In this document: in pieces, positions 7,844 through 17,239 of the stretch
How the letters are laid out: each line of letters starts with the position of its first letter
Numbering within the stretch: the stretch's first letter is position 1
Assembly: GCA_004557645.1 (NCBI GenBank)
Contig: SFGI01000002.1
Coordinates: 62,001-126,000, forward strand
Source: [Eubacterium] saphenum
GTDB taxonomy: Bacteria > Bacillota > Clostridia > Lachnospirales > Anaerotignaceae
Direction of reading: 5' to 3'
DNA length: 64,000 nucleotides
Notes under the pieces: generated by a model
What the model was told of the DNA's origin: nothing
Databases searched by the model: none
Seen by the model: only the letters and a program-made list of their open reading frames with translations
Translations under genes and position numbers: made by a program

Positions 7844-9019
7844 ATGTATACCATTCGTACTCTGAACAACATCGCTGAAACAGGACTGGCAAAACTGCCC
7901 GAAAACAAATTCGTTGTAGACAACAACGCAGAAGACCCCGAAGGCATTATCCTACGCAGCTTCGATATGCACAAAATGGAACTGAACAAAGGCCTGCTGG
8001 CAGTAGCCCGGGCCGGCGCAGGCACCAACAATATCCCCATCGACCACTGCACAGAAATGGGCGTGCCTGTATTCAATACCCCCGGTGCCAATGCCAATGC
8101 CGTTAAGGAACTGGTGCTGGCTGCTCTGTTCGCATCTTCCCGCCGCATCATCGCCGGCGCAAATTGGGTACAGACCCTGAAAGACAGCGGCGAGGACGTA
8201 GAAAAAGCCGTGGAAGCAGGCAAAAAGAAATACACTGGCCCTGAAATTGCCGGCAAGACACTGGGTGTCATCGGTCTGGGTGCCATCGGCGTGCAGGTTG
8301 CCAATGCAGCACTGGATCTGGGCATGAACGTCATCGGCTATGACCCCTTCCTGTCTCTGGAAAGCGCATGGCATCTGTCCCCTGCCGTGGAACATGAAGA
8401 ATCCATGGAAGAGCTGGTTTCCAAGAGCGATTACATCACATTGCATATCCCTCTGAACGACAAAACAAGAAATACCTTCGATGAAAAGATGTTCTCCGTA
8501 ACAAAACCCGGGGCAAGACTGCTGAACTTTGCCCGGGGCGGTCTGGTAGACAACAACGCACTGAAAAAAGCCATCGCAGACGGCATCATCGCCCGCTATA
8601 TGACAGACTTCCCCAGCGAAGACCTGTTGGGCGACCCTTGGAACATCATCGTGACCCCCCACCTGGGTGCTTCCACCCCCGAAAGCGAAGAAAACTGCGC
8701 TATCATGGCGGCTCAGGAGATCAGAGAATATCTGATCTACGGCAATATCAAAAATTCCGTAAACTTCCCCAACTGCGTGGTGCCCTATAACGGCAAGCCC
8801 CGTATTGCGATTTCCCATAAAAACATCGTCAACATGATCGGTCAGCTGGGTGCTGTTTTCACCAAATATCGTGTCAATATCGATAAACTGGTAAACAACT
8901 CCAAAGGCGACCTTGCATATAACATTGTTGTATGCGATAATTTACCTGAGAATGTGCAGGATATGATCGATGACTTGTACGCCATCAATACTGTTATTAA
9001 AGTACGTATCCTGGAATAA
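7844..9019 (+). CDS. serA: D-3-phosphoglycerate dehydrogenase
   Basis: 391 residues. It oxidises 3-phosphoglycerate to 3-phosphohydroxypyruvate with NAD+, the entry step of serine synthesis. The substrate domain begins with VARAGAGTNNI; the NAD Rossmann motif is GVIGLGAIGVQVANAALDLG (about 145-165); FARGGLVDN and TPHLGAST carry the catalytic arginine and histidine. The last 75 residues (IAISHKNIVNMIGQLGAVF onwards) form an ACT domain, where serine feedback inhibition is expected. GGAGA precedes the ATG. It follows serC and precedes the anchored protein and the DUF1015 protein, which is commonly found with serA/serC in Clostridia. Confidence 0.96.
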   Translation: MYTIRTLNNIAETGLAKLPENKFVVDNNAEDPEGIILRSFDMHKMELNKGLLAVARAGAGTNNIPIDHCTEMGVPVFNTPGANANAVKELVLAALFASSRRIIAGANWVQTLKDSGEDVEKAVEAGKKKYTGPEIAGKTLGVIGLGAIGVQVANAALDLGMNVIGYDPFLSLESAWHLSPAVEHEESMEELVSKSDYITLHIPLNDKTRNTFDEKMFSVTKPGARLLNFARGGLVDNNALKKAIADGIIARYMTDFPSEDLLGDPWNIIVTPHLGASTPESEENCAIMAAQEIREYLIYGNIKNSVNFPNCVVPYNGKPRIAISHKNIVNMIGQLGAVFTKYRVNIDKLVNNSKGDLAYNIVVCDNLPENVQDMIDDLYAINTVIKVRILE

Positions 9020-9041
9020 GACCCTTTGGAAGGATAAAAGC

Positions 9042-9452
9042 ATGATTTTTAAAAAGACGCATTTTCTGTGTATCCTCGTTGCTGCAATCTTTGTTGTTTT
9101 TGCCATTTATCTTATTCCTGCGAAAACAACGCTTCATAAAACGCTTCCCTGTACGGAGCATGAGACAGGAGAGGTCATAAATGTCACTATCTCCGGTACA
9201 TACTATACATATCTATTGGGTGATGATCTTTTTGACGGCACCATAACGGTAGAAGGCAAACGTACCTGCACCCAGAGATTTGAGCTAACAGATGATCTGT
9301 ATACAAATTTCAACGATGCATATGGACAACCTCAGGGACATATCCTGCAGGTCGAAAAATTCTCCTATATCAGTATTGCTGATGATGATTACAGCATCAG
9401 CAGTAAATGGGATAGCAGTTGGAAAAAATCATTAAAACAGAACCGTTTTTAA
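9042..9452 (+). CDS. Small membrane-anchored protein of unknown function
   Basis: 136 residues from the ATG at 9042, with AAGGA about 7 nt upstream. One hydrophobic segment at residues 9-26 (LCILVAAIFVVFAIYLIP) anchors a roughly 110-residue outside domain rich in Thr, Tyr and Asp, which looks beta-sheet rich. I do not recognise a family. It starts 22 nt after serA and ends 16 nt before the DUF1015 gene, so it is in the same transcript, but its base composition is more AT-rich than the flanking genes, suggesting it is a later arrival. No function can be assigned. Confidence 0.7.
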   Translation: MIFKKTHFLCILVAAIFVVFAIYLIPAKTTLHKTLPCTEHETGEVINVTISGTYYTYLLGDDLFDGTITVEGKRTCTQRFELTDDLYTNFNDAYGQPQGHILQVEKFSYISIADDDYSISSKWDSSWKKSLKQNRF

Positions 9453-9468
9453 ATAAGGAGGACTCCCT

Positions 9469-10716
9469 ATGGCAACTATCAGACCTTTTATGGCCATCCG
9501 CCCTGCGGCAAATTACGCAAAAGACGTGGCGGCACTGCCCTATGATGTAATGAACAGCGAAGAAGCAAGAGAAATGGTGAAGGACAAACCCTGGTCCTTC
9601 CTCCATGTAGATAAAGCAGAGGTAGACCTGCCCGTGGGCACGAATATTTACAGCCCAGAGGTCTACGCAAAGGCAAAAGAAAATCTGGACAACATGGTGG
9701 CGAACGGCGTCATGGGTCAGGACTTACTGCCCAATCTGTACATCTATCGTCTGACCATGAACGGCAAGAGCCAGACTGGTCTGGTGTGCTGTACTTCCGT
9801 GGATGAATATATCGACGGCACCATCAAAAAACACGAACTAACCCGTGCGGACAAAGAAGCCGACCGTATCCGCCATGTGGATACCCTCAACGCCAACACA
9901 GGCCCGATTTTTCTGGCATACAAAGAAAATCCAGATGCCAAAGCCATCATCGACGGCTGGACGGCAGCCGTTGCGCCTGTATATGATTTCGTTTCCGAAG
10001 ACGGCATCGGTCATACCGTTTGGGTCATCGACAGCGATACAGAAATCGGTATGCTGGTGCAGTCCTTCCAGAATGTAAAGAATCTCTACATTGCCGATGG
10101 CCACCACAGAAACGCTTCCGCCGTAAAGGTAGCTCTGAAGCGCAGAGAAGCAAAGCCCGATTACACCGGCGAGGAAGAATTCAACTATTACCTGTCCGTA
10201 CTCTTTGCGGCAGATGATCTGTATATCATGGACTACAACCGTGTAGTCAAAGACCTGAACGGATATGATACCATTGGATTCTTAGAGGAAATCGGCAAGA
10301 AATTTATCGTAGAGCCCTATAACGGCGATGGTCCTTACAAACCCGAAGAGATCCACACCTTTGGGCTGTATTTGGAGGGCAAGTGGTTCAAGATGACAGC
10401 CAAGGAAGAAATCATCACCGATGACCCTGTGCTGGGTCTGGATGTTTCCATCCTGCAGAAGGAACTGCTGGAGCCCGTTCTTGCCATTGGCGACCCCAGA
10501 ACGGATAAACGCATTGATTTTGTGGGCGGCATCCGTGGGTTAAAGGAACTGGAAAGAAGGGTTGACAGCGGCGAAATGAAGCTGGCATTCTCCATGTTCC
10601 CCACTTCCATGGCGGAACTGATGGATGTGGCGGATGAAGGCATGACCATGCCGCCCAAGTCCACTTGGTTTGAGCCCAAGCTGAGAAGCGGTCTGTTTAT
10701 TCATGATTTAGGCTAA
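9469..10716 (+). CDS. DUF1015 family protein
   Basis: 415 residues, the normal length for DUF1015 (COG4198). The signature regions are visible: PFMAIRPAANYAKDVAALPY at the N-terminus, then YIYRLTMNGKSQTGLVCCTS, HELTRADKEADR, and LYIADGHHRNASA around residue 205, whose GHHR is the most conserved part. The biochemical activity is not established. The gene usually travels with serA and serC in Clostridia, as here, so a role near serine metabolism is plausible but unproven. AAGGAGG lies 8 nt before the ATG. A strong terminator follows at 10781-10817. Confidence 0.92.
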   Translation: MATIRPFMAIRPAANYAKDVAALPYDVMNSEEAREMVKDKPWSFLHVDKAEVDLPVGTNIYSPEVYAKAKENLDNMVANGVMGQDLLPNLYIYRLTMNGKSQTGLVCCTSVDEYIDGTIKKHELTRADKEADRIRHVDTLNANTGPIFLAYKENPDAKAIIDGWTAAVAPVYDFVSEDGIGHTVWVIDSDTEIGMLVQSFQNVKNLYIADGHHRNASAVKVALKRREAKPDYTGEEEFNYYLSVLFAADDLYIMDYNRVVKDLNGYDTIGFLEEIGKKFIVEPYNGDGPYKPEEIHTFGLYLEGKWFKMTAKEEIITDDPVLGLDVSILQKELLEPVLAIGDPRTDKRIDFVGGIRGLKELERRVDSGEMKLAFSMFPTSMAELMDVADEGMTMPPKSTWFEPKLRSGLFIHDLG

Positions 10717-10780
10717 AACCTGCGGGGCTTTGCCCCTGCACCCCACAAGCCTTTAAAAAGGCTTGACCTAAACTTTAAAC

Positions 10781-10817
10781 AAAAAAGCGATTTTCCCATA
10801 GGAAAATCGCTTTTTTA
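10781..10817. terminator. Bidirectional terminator between the serine operon and the EIIC-like gene
   Basis: AAAAAAGCGATTTTCC is mirrored by GGAAAATCGCTTTTTT, so the stem has T runs on both sides and serves both converging genes. The flanks (10725-10745 and 10825-10870) carry additional GC-rich hairpins of the GGGGCTTTGCCCC type. Confidence 0.85.
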
Positions 10818-10871
10818 ATTCGGGTCGAGGGGGTGACCCCCTCGCAGGGTGTGGGACAGAGTCCCACGAAC

Positions 10872-11948
10872 TTAAAGGTCTAATTTCAGGTCGTTTTCTT
10901 TGATCCAGCCTGCCTTACGCATGAAATACGCAATCACCCAAGACAGTACCGCAGGCAGAAGGAAGCATACTAAGCCCATGCCCATCCAGTCCATCGCTGT
11001 GATGGCTGTCTTTGCACCACCGGCAATATCATTCAGCCAGCCTGTATAAACGCCGATCTGCCCTACCAAACCGCAAGTACCCATACCTGCCGCTACCGCA
11101 TCGCCGTTCATTTCCATATGGAAGATACAGGTTGCAATGGGCCCCGTGATGGCAGAAGCCAATGTTGGAGGCAGCCAGATACGGGGATTTTTCATGATAT
11201 TGGGCACCTGCAGCATAGAAGTACCAATCCCCTGTGCCAGCAGACCGCCCCATTTGTTTTCTTTGAAGCTCATTACAGCAAAGCCTACCATCTGGGCACA
11301 GCAGCCTGCTACAGCCGCACCGCCTGCCAAGCCTGTCAGCCCCAGTGCCGCACAGATCGCCGCACTGCTGATGGGCAGGGTCAGCGCCATCCCCACGATA
11401 ACGGAAACAACGATGCCCATAAAGAAGGGCTGCAATTCTGTTGCCCATTTGATGGCATTGCCTACGGCACTTGCCGCTGCACCGATGGAAGGTGCCCACC
11501 ACATGGAAAGCAGCACGCCCACGCAAATGGTAACAGAAGGTGTCACGATGATATCCACTTTTGTTTCTTTGGAAACCAATTTACCAAATTCCGCAGCAAA
11601 GATGGTCACAACAAGTACTGCCAAAGGACCGCCTGCGCCGCCCAGCTGATTGGCTGCACCGCCCACGGCGATCAGGGAAAACAGCACCAAGGGGGGACAT
11701 TTCAAGGCATACCCGATGGCAACTGCCATGGCAGGGCCTGTCCCGCTCTGGGCAAAAGCACCGATCTCTACCAGCGTTTCAATGCCCAGCTGCTGCCCCA
11801 GTGTTTTCAAAATGGTGCCGATGAGCAGAGAGGCAAAAAGCCCCTGCGCCATAGCCCCTAATGCGTCAATGCCGTATCGTTTTGCTGAAAAAACGATGTC
11901 TTTTTTTGCTAAAAAGGCTTTGAACCCTTTTTTGTTTGAATTTTCCAT
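10872..11948 (-). CDS. PfoR/PTS EIIC-like integral membrane protein
   Basis: 358 residues from the ATG at 11948, chosen because AAGGAGTT lies just upstream; an earlier in-frame ATG at 11966 precedes that site. About ten hydrophobic segments cover the whole protein, with Gly/Ala-rich loops (GGAANQLGGAGGPLAVLVV, GLTGLAGGAAVAGCCAQM). This matches the PTS_EIIC_2/PfoR family (COG3641), relatives of sugar-PTS membrane components that lack their own EIIA and EIIB parts. The natural substrate is not known, and PfoR was first described as a regulator of perfringolysin. It stands alone, convergent with the serine operon. Confidence 0.82.
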   Translation of the reverse strand: MENSNKKGFKAFLAKKDIVFSAKRYGIDALGAMAQGLFASLLIGTILKTLGQQLGIETLVEIGAFAQSGTGPAMAVAIGYALKCPPLVLFSLIAVGGAANQLGGAGGPLAVLVVTIFAAEFGKLVSKETKVDIIVTPSVTICVGVLLSMWWAPSIGAAASAVGNAIKWATELQPFFMGIVVSVIVGMALTLPISSAAICAALGLTGLAGGAAVAGCCAQMVGFAVMSFKENKWGGLLAQGIGTSMLQVPNIMKNPRIWLPPTLASAITGPIATCIFHMEMNGDAVAAGMGTCGLVGQIGVYTGWLNDIAGGAKTAITAMDWMGMGLVCFLLPAVLSWVIAYFMRKAGWIKENDLKLDL

Positions 11949-12114
11949 TTTTAACTCCTTTACCATATTACCTTTACAGATGACAAGACATTGTTTTCAT
12001 TATATGATATTCTTTCCATAAAGTCAACAAAACCTTTTTTCGAAAAAATAAATCCTTCCGGCAGGATAAACCGTTCTTTTCGGCTCATACTAACCATATC
12101 AAAGGAGGGATAAC

Positions 12115-12285
12115 ATGAACAAATTCACCACAGGCATGCTCATCGGCGGTGCCATGACTATGGCAGGCATCGGCTATATGATGAAAGACAAAAGAACCTA
12201 TCAGAAGGTTGCAAAAAAAGGGAAAAAGATGGTAGCAAAGGCGGAAGAAGCCATTGATGATATGATGGACAGTATGATGCCTTGA
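12115..12285 (+). CDS. Small YtxH-like membrane protein (56 residues)
   Basis: Reads MNKFTTGMLIGGAMTMAGIG, then YMMKDKRTYQK and a charged helix rich in Lys, Glu and Ala, ending in DDMMDSMMP. The ATG at 12115 has a strong AAAGGAGGG site 5 nt upstream, which supports it as a real gene. One glycine-rich membrane segment followed by an amphipathic helix is the layout of YtxH-type small proteins, whose function is largely unknown. It stands alone and a strong terminator follows at 12321-12368. Confidence 0.75.
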   Translation: MNKFTTGMLIGGAMTMAGIGYMMKDKRTYQKVAKKGKKMVAKAEEAIDDMMDSMMP

Positions 12286-12320
12286 TGTTCCAAAAATACC
12301 TGTAAATCTCCATGAAAAAA

Positions 12321-12368
12321 AGAGAATTGACAAACTTTGCAAGTCCGTTTGTCTCTTCTCTTTTTTTA
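12321..12368 (+). terminator. Terminator after the small YtxH-like gene
   Basis: Long stem: AGAGAATTGACAAAC pairs with GTTTGTCTCTTCTCT (three mismatched positions) and is followed by seven T residues. The remaining part of 12286-12530 is AT-rich and I see no gene in it. Confidence 0.75.
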
Positions 12369-12529
12369 CTGCTTTTTTATATAATACAATTTAAAAAAGG
12401 GGGAGGGTATATTATCTTTACAAAAGGTGGTCCGTTCCTTTTGACACTCTTATCTTATCATGCCTTTTTGAATGGCATTTGTACAAAAACCGACGATTTT
12501 TTTAAGAAATCCTGAATAATTTATGAACA

Positions 12530-12562
12530 TAAGAAAAGGAACGGATTTTTTCTCCGTTCCTT
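12530..12562 (-). terminator. Terminator of gltX
   Basis: On the minus strand AAGGAACGG pairs with CCGTTCCTT and is followed by TTTTCTT, immediately after the gltX stop codon at 12573. Confidence 0.75.
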
Positions 12563-12572
12563 CGTTCTTTTT

Positions 12573-14021
12573 TTATTTGCTCAACAGTTCGATGCCTTTT
12601 TTGATTCTGCGGATGGATTCTTCTCTTCCCAGAATATCTGCCAGTTCCATAGCACCGCCGGGGGATGTGGGTTCACCGGAAAGGGCTGTTCTGACAGGCC
12701 ACAGCAGCTGACCGTTTTTGATACCCAGTTCACCAACCAGAGCCATCAGGCTGTCATGGATGGCTGTTTCGTTCCAATCGGGCAGGTTTTCCAGTACAGG
12801 CAGAGCCGCCTGCAGGGATGCCAGTGCGATCTCATCATTTGTTTTCATTTTCTTATGGGTATACAGCTCTGTGCCATATGCGGGCAGTTCCTTGAAGAAA
12901 GCAACCAGACCGGGGATATCGTTCAGGGTTTCCAGACGTTTCTGCAGCAGGGCAGCGATCTTTTTCAGGTCAAGGTCTGTACCAGCCAGAGCTTCTTCCA
13001 GCTTGGGTCTTGCCAGTTCGAAATATTTATCGAAATCCATGGCTTTCAGGTATTCGCTGTTCATCCATGTCAGCTTCTTGATATCGAAGATAGAAGGAGA
13101 CTTGCTCAGACCAGCGATGTCGAATTTTTCCTCCAGTTCCTTCAGGGAGAAGATTTCTGTGTTATCGGAAGGGCTCCAGCCCAGCAGCGCGATGTAGTTC
13201 ACGATAGCTTCTACCACATAGCCTTCGTTCACCAGATCTTCGAAGGATTTATCGCCATGACGTTTGGACAGCTTATGGTGTGCATCTCTCATAACCGCAG
13301 GCAGATGCACATATACGGGAGGTTCCCAGCCAAATGCCTTGTACAGCAGATTATACTTGGGTGTGGAGGACAGGTATTCGCTGCCGCGAACAACATGAGT
13401 GATATTCATCAGGTGGTCATCCACAACGTTTGCGAAGTTATAAGTGGGGAAACCATCGGCTTTCATCAGGATCTGGTCATCCAGTTCCGCATTGTCTACG
13501 GTGATTTCGCCATAAACAACGTCGCTGAAGGAGGTTGTGCCTGTATCAGGCATTTTCTGGCGGATAACGAAGGGTTCGCCGGCATCCAGCTTTGCCTGTA
13601 CTTCTTCCTTGGACAGACCCAAGCAGTGACGGTCATATTTTGCGAAAGCAGCACCTTCTGCGTTGCTTTCCTTCAGGCTTTCCAGTCTTTCCTTTGTGCA
13701 GAAGCAGTAGTAGGCTTCGCCCTTTTCCACCAGCTCCAGCGCGTATTTCATGTACATGCCCATACGTTCACTCTGCACATAGGGGCCGTAATCGCCGCCC
13801 ACATCGGGGCCTTCATCATGCTGCAGACCTGTCATTTTCATGGTCTTATAGATAACATCTACAGAGCCTTCCACCAGACGGCCCTGGTCTGTATCTTCGA
13901 TACGCAGGATGAATTTCCCACCCTGAGATTTAGCGATCAGATATTCATAAAGAGCGGTACGCAGGTTACCGATATGCATATACCCCGTAGGAGAAGGGGC
14001 AAATCTTGTTCTAACTTCCAT
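12573..14021 (-). CDS. gltX: Glutamyl-tRNA synthetase
   Basis: 482 residues from the ATG at 14021, with AAGGAAG upstream. A class I aminoacyl-tRNA synthetase that charges tRNA-Glu. The N-terminal signature is TRFAPSPTGYMHIGNLRTAL (HIGH-type motif at residues 16-19); the second motif is KLSKRHGD near residue 250. The C-terminal helical anticodon-binding domain covers about residues 330-482. In Clostridia lacking GlnRS this enzyme often also charges tRNA-Gln, later amidated by GatCAB; I cannot tell here. Monocistronic between two terminator-bounded neighbours. Confidence 0.97.
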   Translation of the reverse strand: MEVRTRFAPSPTGYMHIGNLRTALYEYLIAKSQGGKFILRIEDTDQGRLVEGSVDVIYKTMKMTGLQHDEGPDVGGDYGPYVQSERMGMYMKYALELVEKGEAYYCFCTKERLESLKESNAEGAAFAKYDRHCLGLSKEEVQAKLDAGEPFVIRQKMPDTGTTSFSDVVYGEITVDNAELDDQILMKADGFPTYNFANVVDDHLMNITHVVRGSEYLSSTPKYNLLYKAFGWEPPVYVHLPAVMRDAHHKLSKRHGDKSFEDLVNEGYVVEAIVNYIALLGWSPSDNTEIFSLKELEEKFDIAGLSKSPSIFDIKKLTWMNSEYLKAMDFDKYFELARPKLEEALAGTDLDLKKIAALLQKRLETLNDIPGLVAFFKELPAYGTELYTHKKMKTNDEIALASLQAALPVLENLPDWNETAIHDSLMALVGELGIKNGQLLWPVRTALSGEPTSPGGAMELADILGREESIRRIKKGIELLSK

Positions 14022-14203
14022 TGTTTTTCTTCCTTTCTGAAAATAGTCGGACATTCCTTAGAATAGTTTATACGCAAATCCCCTTTGTGTAAAGGAAAAA
14101 GCGAAGAAAATCTTAAGAATCTTGGTGTTTTCTTGCGGGAAAAATCCTTTTTATGATATACTCCTTCATAATAAAGGAAACCATTCTATGAGGAGTTGAT
14201 CTC

Positions 14204-15355
14204 ATGCAATTAGATAAAGAAACCATCCGCAAATTACGGGGGCTGATCCTATTTACGCTGGTGATCTTGGTGGGGCTTTTGCGGTTCGATGTGGTGCTGG
14301 GTGCAGCCAGATTCCTTCTGCATATCCTGTTCCCCTTCCTGCTGGGCGGGGCCATCGCCTTCGTGCTGAGCGTGCCCATGGGGCGCATCGAAAAGCGTTG
14401 TTTCGGCAGTGTGAAACCAAACGGCAAACTGAAAAAAGCCGCTGCCCCCCTGAGCCTGGTCCTTACATTGATCTTCGTTCTGGCGATCTTGGGGCTTGTA
14501 GTGGTCGTTGTTCTGCCGGAACTGGGCAGCACCATTGCCACCTTGGGCAAGACCCTGCCGGAAAAAGTTCCCCTTCTGCTGAAAAAGGTAGAACTGCTTT
14601 TTGCAAACAACCCTGAACTGATCCAATATATTGAAGAGATCGAACGCAGCCTGAATTGGGAAGAGATCATCAATCAGCTGGTAGATTTCTTCCGTTTCGG
14701 TGCAAATACCATGCTGGATTCTACCATCAGCGTGGCAAAGGGCATCGTCAGCGGCGTTGGCACCTTCTTCATTGCCTTTGTTTTCGCCTGCTATATTCTG
14801 CTGCAGCGGGAAACCTTGGGCAGACAAGCCAGAAAGCTGCTCTTTGCCTATCTGAAAAAAGAACGGACAGAGGAGATTCTCCGTATCTGCTCCCTGACCC
14901 ACCGTACCTTTACCAATTTCCTGACGGGGCAATGCTTAGAGGCTGTCATTTTGGGCGTGATGTTCTTCATCACCATGACGATTTTGCGGTTCCCCTTTGC
15001 AGTTTTGGTGGGTGTGCTGATTGCTTTTACGGCTCTGATCCCGATTTTCGGGGCTTTCGTTGGCTGCGCCGTAGGGACATTCCTGATTTTAACGGTAAAT
15101 CCGCCCCAGGCATTGGCATTCATCGTGCTGTTCCTTGTTTTGCAGCAGATCGAAGGCAATCTGATCTACCCCCATGTGGTGGGCGGCTCTGTGGGGCTTC
15201 CTTCCATCTGGGTATTGGCGGCAGTTTCCTTGGGGGGCAGTTTATTTGGTATCGTTGGGATGTTGGTATTTATCCCTATTGTATCCGTGCTGTATGCCCT
15301 GCTGAAGGAAAATGTCCATGACCGATTAGAGAAAAAACAAATAGATGTAAAATAA
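14204..15355 (+). CDS. AI-2E family transporter (YtvI/PerM-like)
   Basis: 383 residues. About seven to eight membrane segments: two near residues 15-60, one at 80-105, one near 188-205, then a cluster between 240 and 365. The signature of the AI-2 exporter/PerM family is the late region IAFTALIPIFGAFVGCAVGT and LQQIEGNLIYPHVVGGSVGL. Members export small molecules or ions; autoinducer export is shown for only a few, so the substrate is unknown. Good GGAG site before the ATG at 14204. It ends in a perfect terminator and converges on the amidase gene. Confidence 0.92.
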   Translation: MQLDKETIRKLRGLILFTLVILVGLLRFDVVLGAARFLLHILFPFLLGGAIAFVLSVPMGRIEKRCFGSVKPNGKLKKAAAPLSLVLTLIFVLAILGLVVVVVLPELGSTIATLGKTLPEKVPLLLKKVELLFANNPELIQYIEEIERSLNWEEIINQLVDFFRFGANTMLDSTISVAKGIVSGVGTFFIAFVFACYILLQRETLGRQARKLLFAYLKKERTEEILRICSLTHRTFTNFLTGQCLEAVILGVMFFITMTILRFPFAVLVGVLIAFTALIPIFGAFVGCAVGTFLILTVNPPQALAFIVLFLVLQQIEGNLIYPHVVGGSVGLPSIWVLAAVSLGGSLFGIVGMLVFIPIVSVLYALLKENVHDRLEKKQIDVK

Positions 15356-15382
15356 AAAAGGAGCAAATGCTCCTTTTTTTAT
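15353..15382 (+). terminator. Terminator of the AI-2E transporter gene
   Basis: AAAAAAGGAGCA/TGCTCCTTTTTTT hairpin with a long T run, overlapping the stop codon region of 14204-15355. Confidence 0.85.
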
Positions 15383-15412
15383 TTCAGACTATATATAAAA
15401 TAATTTTCAAGT

Positions 15413-15570
15413 AGCGGAAGGGCTTGGGAAACAAACCCGTTTCCCAAATAAAATCCGCAGGCGGAATTCACTTCCGCCGAGGAAAACAGCAGGTTTCGAG
15501 GCATCTTTGCCGATGGAACCCGTCTGTTTATTCCTCTGTCTTAATCGTCGAAATCCTGATTTCGACGAAG
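15413..15570 (+). repeat. Dispersed structured intergenic repeat, copy B (short form)
   Basis: Matches both ends of copy A (reverse complement of 440-770) and the start of copy C, but lacks their shared internal block of about 70 nt or more. It opens with a GGGAAAC/GTTTCCC hairpin (15426-15444), has a GGCGGAA/TTCCGCC hairpin (15460-15478) and closes with the 24-nt hairpin 15545-15568, whose end is 3 nt from the stop codon of the amidase gene. Confidence 0.8.
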
Positions 15571-15571
15571 G

Positions 15572-16360
15572 TTATTCCAGATACCTGCAAATAGCCCGAT
15601 AGTAGGCCGCCGCTGCCTTCTTGCAGCCTTCCTCTGTGCCGAAATTTTCCACATCGGCTGCATTGGTGATGAAGCACTGCTCCGCCAAGACCGCAGGGCA
15701 ATCCATATTTTTCAGCATCCCGAAGGTATCATAATCATAGATTTCCGTATCGCTGGAATCCACCAGCAGCTTTTCGCCGTTGGCATCATAATACCCAAAG
15801 CGCACGCCATCGGTGCCCCGCAGCTTCGCCCCTACGGTCTGCATTTCTTCCGCCAGAAGCTCCGCAAAGGCAAGGCTTGCTTCGTGATTTTCATAGCCGG
15901 GAGGGGAAGGATAGCACTCAAAGCCCTTGGCACTGCTGTCGTCATTGGCATTTCCGTGGACGGAAAGCATCAGATCGGGATGCCGCCGACGCAGCTTTTC
16001 ATTCCGATCTGTAATGGATTCGCCTTCCCCTTCCTTTCGGGACAGGATGATGCGGAAACGTCCGTCCTCCTCCAAAAGGGTCTGTAATTCGGCAACAGTG
16101 CGCTCCGTCAGTTCCACTTCGTTGATGATGCCCTCTGCCCCAATGTCCACGCCGCCATGACCGGCGTCCAAGGCAATGGTATAAGGCTTGCTGAAGGTAT
16201 AGTATGCCAAAAAGCCAAAATAGCCAATGGCAAATAAAAGCACCGCCCATTTCAGTTTTCTGAGCAAACCGCCCTTTCGTTTGCGGCGGCGGGCCCGTTG
16301 TTCCCGGGTCGTTCTTGGCTGCCGCTGGGGTTCAAACTCCCTCCAGTTTTTTCCCTTCAT
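15572..16360 (-). CDS. Membrane-anchored N-acetylmuramoyl-L-alanine amidase (Amidase_3)
   Basis: 262 residues. A basic cytoplasmic tail (residues 1-35, many Arg/Lys) is followed by one membrane anchor (about 37-57, WAVLLFAIGYFGFLAYYTF) and an external Amidase_3 domain. The zinc and catalytic residues are visible: DAGHGG (first His), NEVELTE (Glu), LSVHGNAN (second His) and AEQCFITN (catalytic Glu). It should cut the amide bond between MurNAc and the stem peptide of peptidoglycan. Related CwlD-type enzymes work in spore cortex formation, so that is one possible role; general wall turnover is another. The N-terminal basic stretch is longer than in CwlD. Confidence 0.9.
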   Translation of the reverse strand: MKGKNWREFEPQRQPRTTREQRARRRKRKGGLLRKLKWAVLLFAIGYFGFLAYYTFSKPYTIALDAGHGGVDIGAEGIINEVELTERTVAELQTLLEEDGRFRIILSRKEGEGESITDRNEKLRRRHPDLMLSVHGNANDDSSAKGFECYPSPPGYENHEASLAFAELLAEEMQTVGAKLRGTDGVRFGYYDANGEKLLVDSSDTEIYDYDTFGMLKNMDCPAVLAEQCFITNAADVENFGTEEGCKKAAAAYYRAICRYLE

Positions 16361-16448
16361 CTTTTTTCCTTCTTCCCCAAAAGCTTTTTTCTTTCAGTAT
16401 AAACCAAATTCGACGAAAGAACTTGAAGATTTCCTTAATATTTCCTGA

Positions 16449-17138
16449 TTATATTTCAAATTTTTCATTTTCTCCCGTAATTTTCATAACGGTTTCCCCA
16501 TAGCCCAATTCTCTCAGAAAATCGCAGACCTCAAAACGCCCCCAGAAGTGCATGGGGAACAGTACCTTTGCGCCAACGGTTTTCAGGAAATAATTCACTG
16601 CCCAAAAATACTTATCCTGCAAACGCAGGTCGGCAGGAACGAAGGCCACATCGATCTGTTCCCCCTTCAATTGATTGATCTCTGTGGTATAGCTGCGCTC
16701 GATGTCATTATTGAAGTCGTCCGGCTCGCCATTCCAGTGCCACCAGTTCAGGTCACCGGCGTGGTAAATAGTCTTGCCATCGGCTTTTACCAGAAAAGCC
16801 ACACCTTCGTCATTGGACTGCAGTGTTTCAATATGGATGCCGCCAAAATCATAGCTTTCATGGGGATTTACCGTCAGAACTTCCCCCTGAAATTCCGATT
16901 CTGTCCGCACATCGAAGGACAGGACATATTTTACATTAGGCAGGTTCCCCCAGTTCAGGATACGTCTGTCATAATGATCCTCATGGGCATGGGAAACGAA
17001 TACGAAAATATTCTTATCGCCGTAAGCGGCAGGGTCGAAATAAGCCTTCCGTCCCCCTTCTGTATAATAATCAAACAGCAGGACTTTTGTTTCCGTTTCC
17101 ACGGAAAAGCCGCTGTGGTGCAAATATGTCACGTTCAT
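16449..17138 (-). CDS. MBL-fold metallohydrolase
   Basis: 229 residues from the ATG at 17138, with AAAAGGAG just upstream. The metallo-beta-lactamase motif VSHAHEDHYDRR (residues about 48-60) supplies the two-metal site, with YHAGDLNWWHW and FPMHFWG giving the later His and Asp ligands. This is the UlaG-like/L-ascorbate-lactonase-like branch of the fold. The substrate cannot be told from sequence. It stands between the amidase and the BlaR1-like gene on the same strand, with about 100 nt to the latter. Confidence 0.9.
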   Translation of the reverse strand: MNVTYLHHSGFSVETETKVLLFDYYTEGGRKAYFDPAAYGDKNIFVFVSHAHEDHYDRRILNWGNLPNVKYVLSFDVRTESEFQGEVLTVNPHESYDFGGIHIETLQSNDEGVAFLVKADGKTIYHAGDLNWWHWNGEPDDFNNDIERSYTTEINQLKGEQIDVAFVPADLRLQDKYFWAVNYFLKTVGAKVLFPMHFWGRFEVCDFLRELGYGETVMKITGENEKFEI

Positions 17139-17239
17139 GAAATCGCTCCTTTTCGTTATAATGTTTTCATCATACCATAAACGAAGGAAAAGCGCAAAAA
17201 AGAGGGTGCAACCGCATGATGCCCCCCCTTTGCGAAATC

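Noticed and set aside
12312..12515. A 67-residue frame in the gltX 3' intergenic region
   Set aside because: It begins inside a terminator hairpin, has no ribosome binding site and consists of AT-rich low-complexity sequence.
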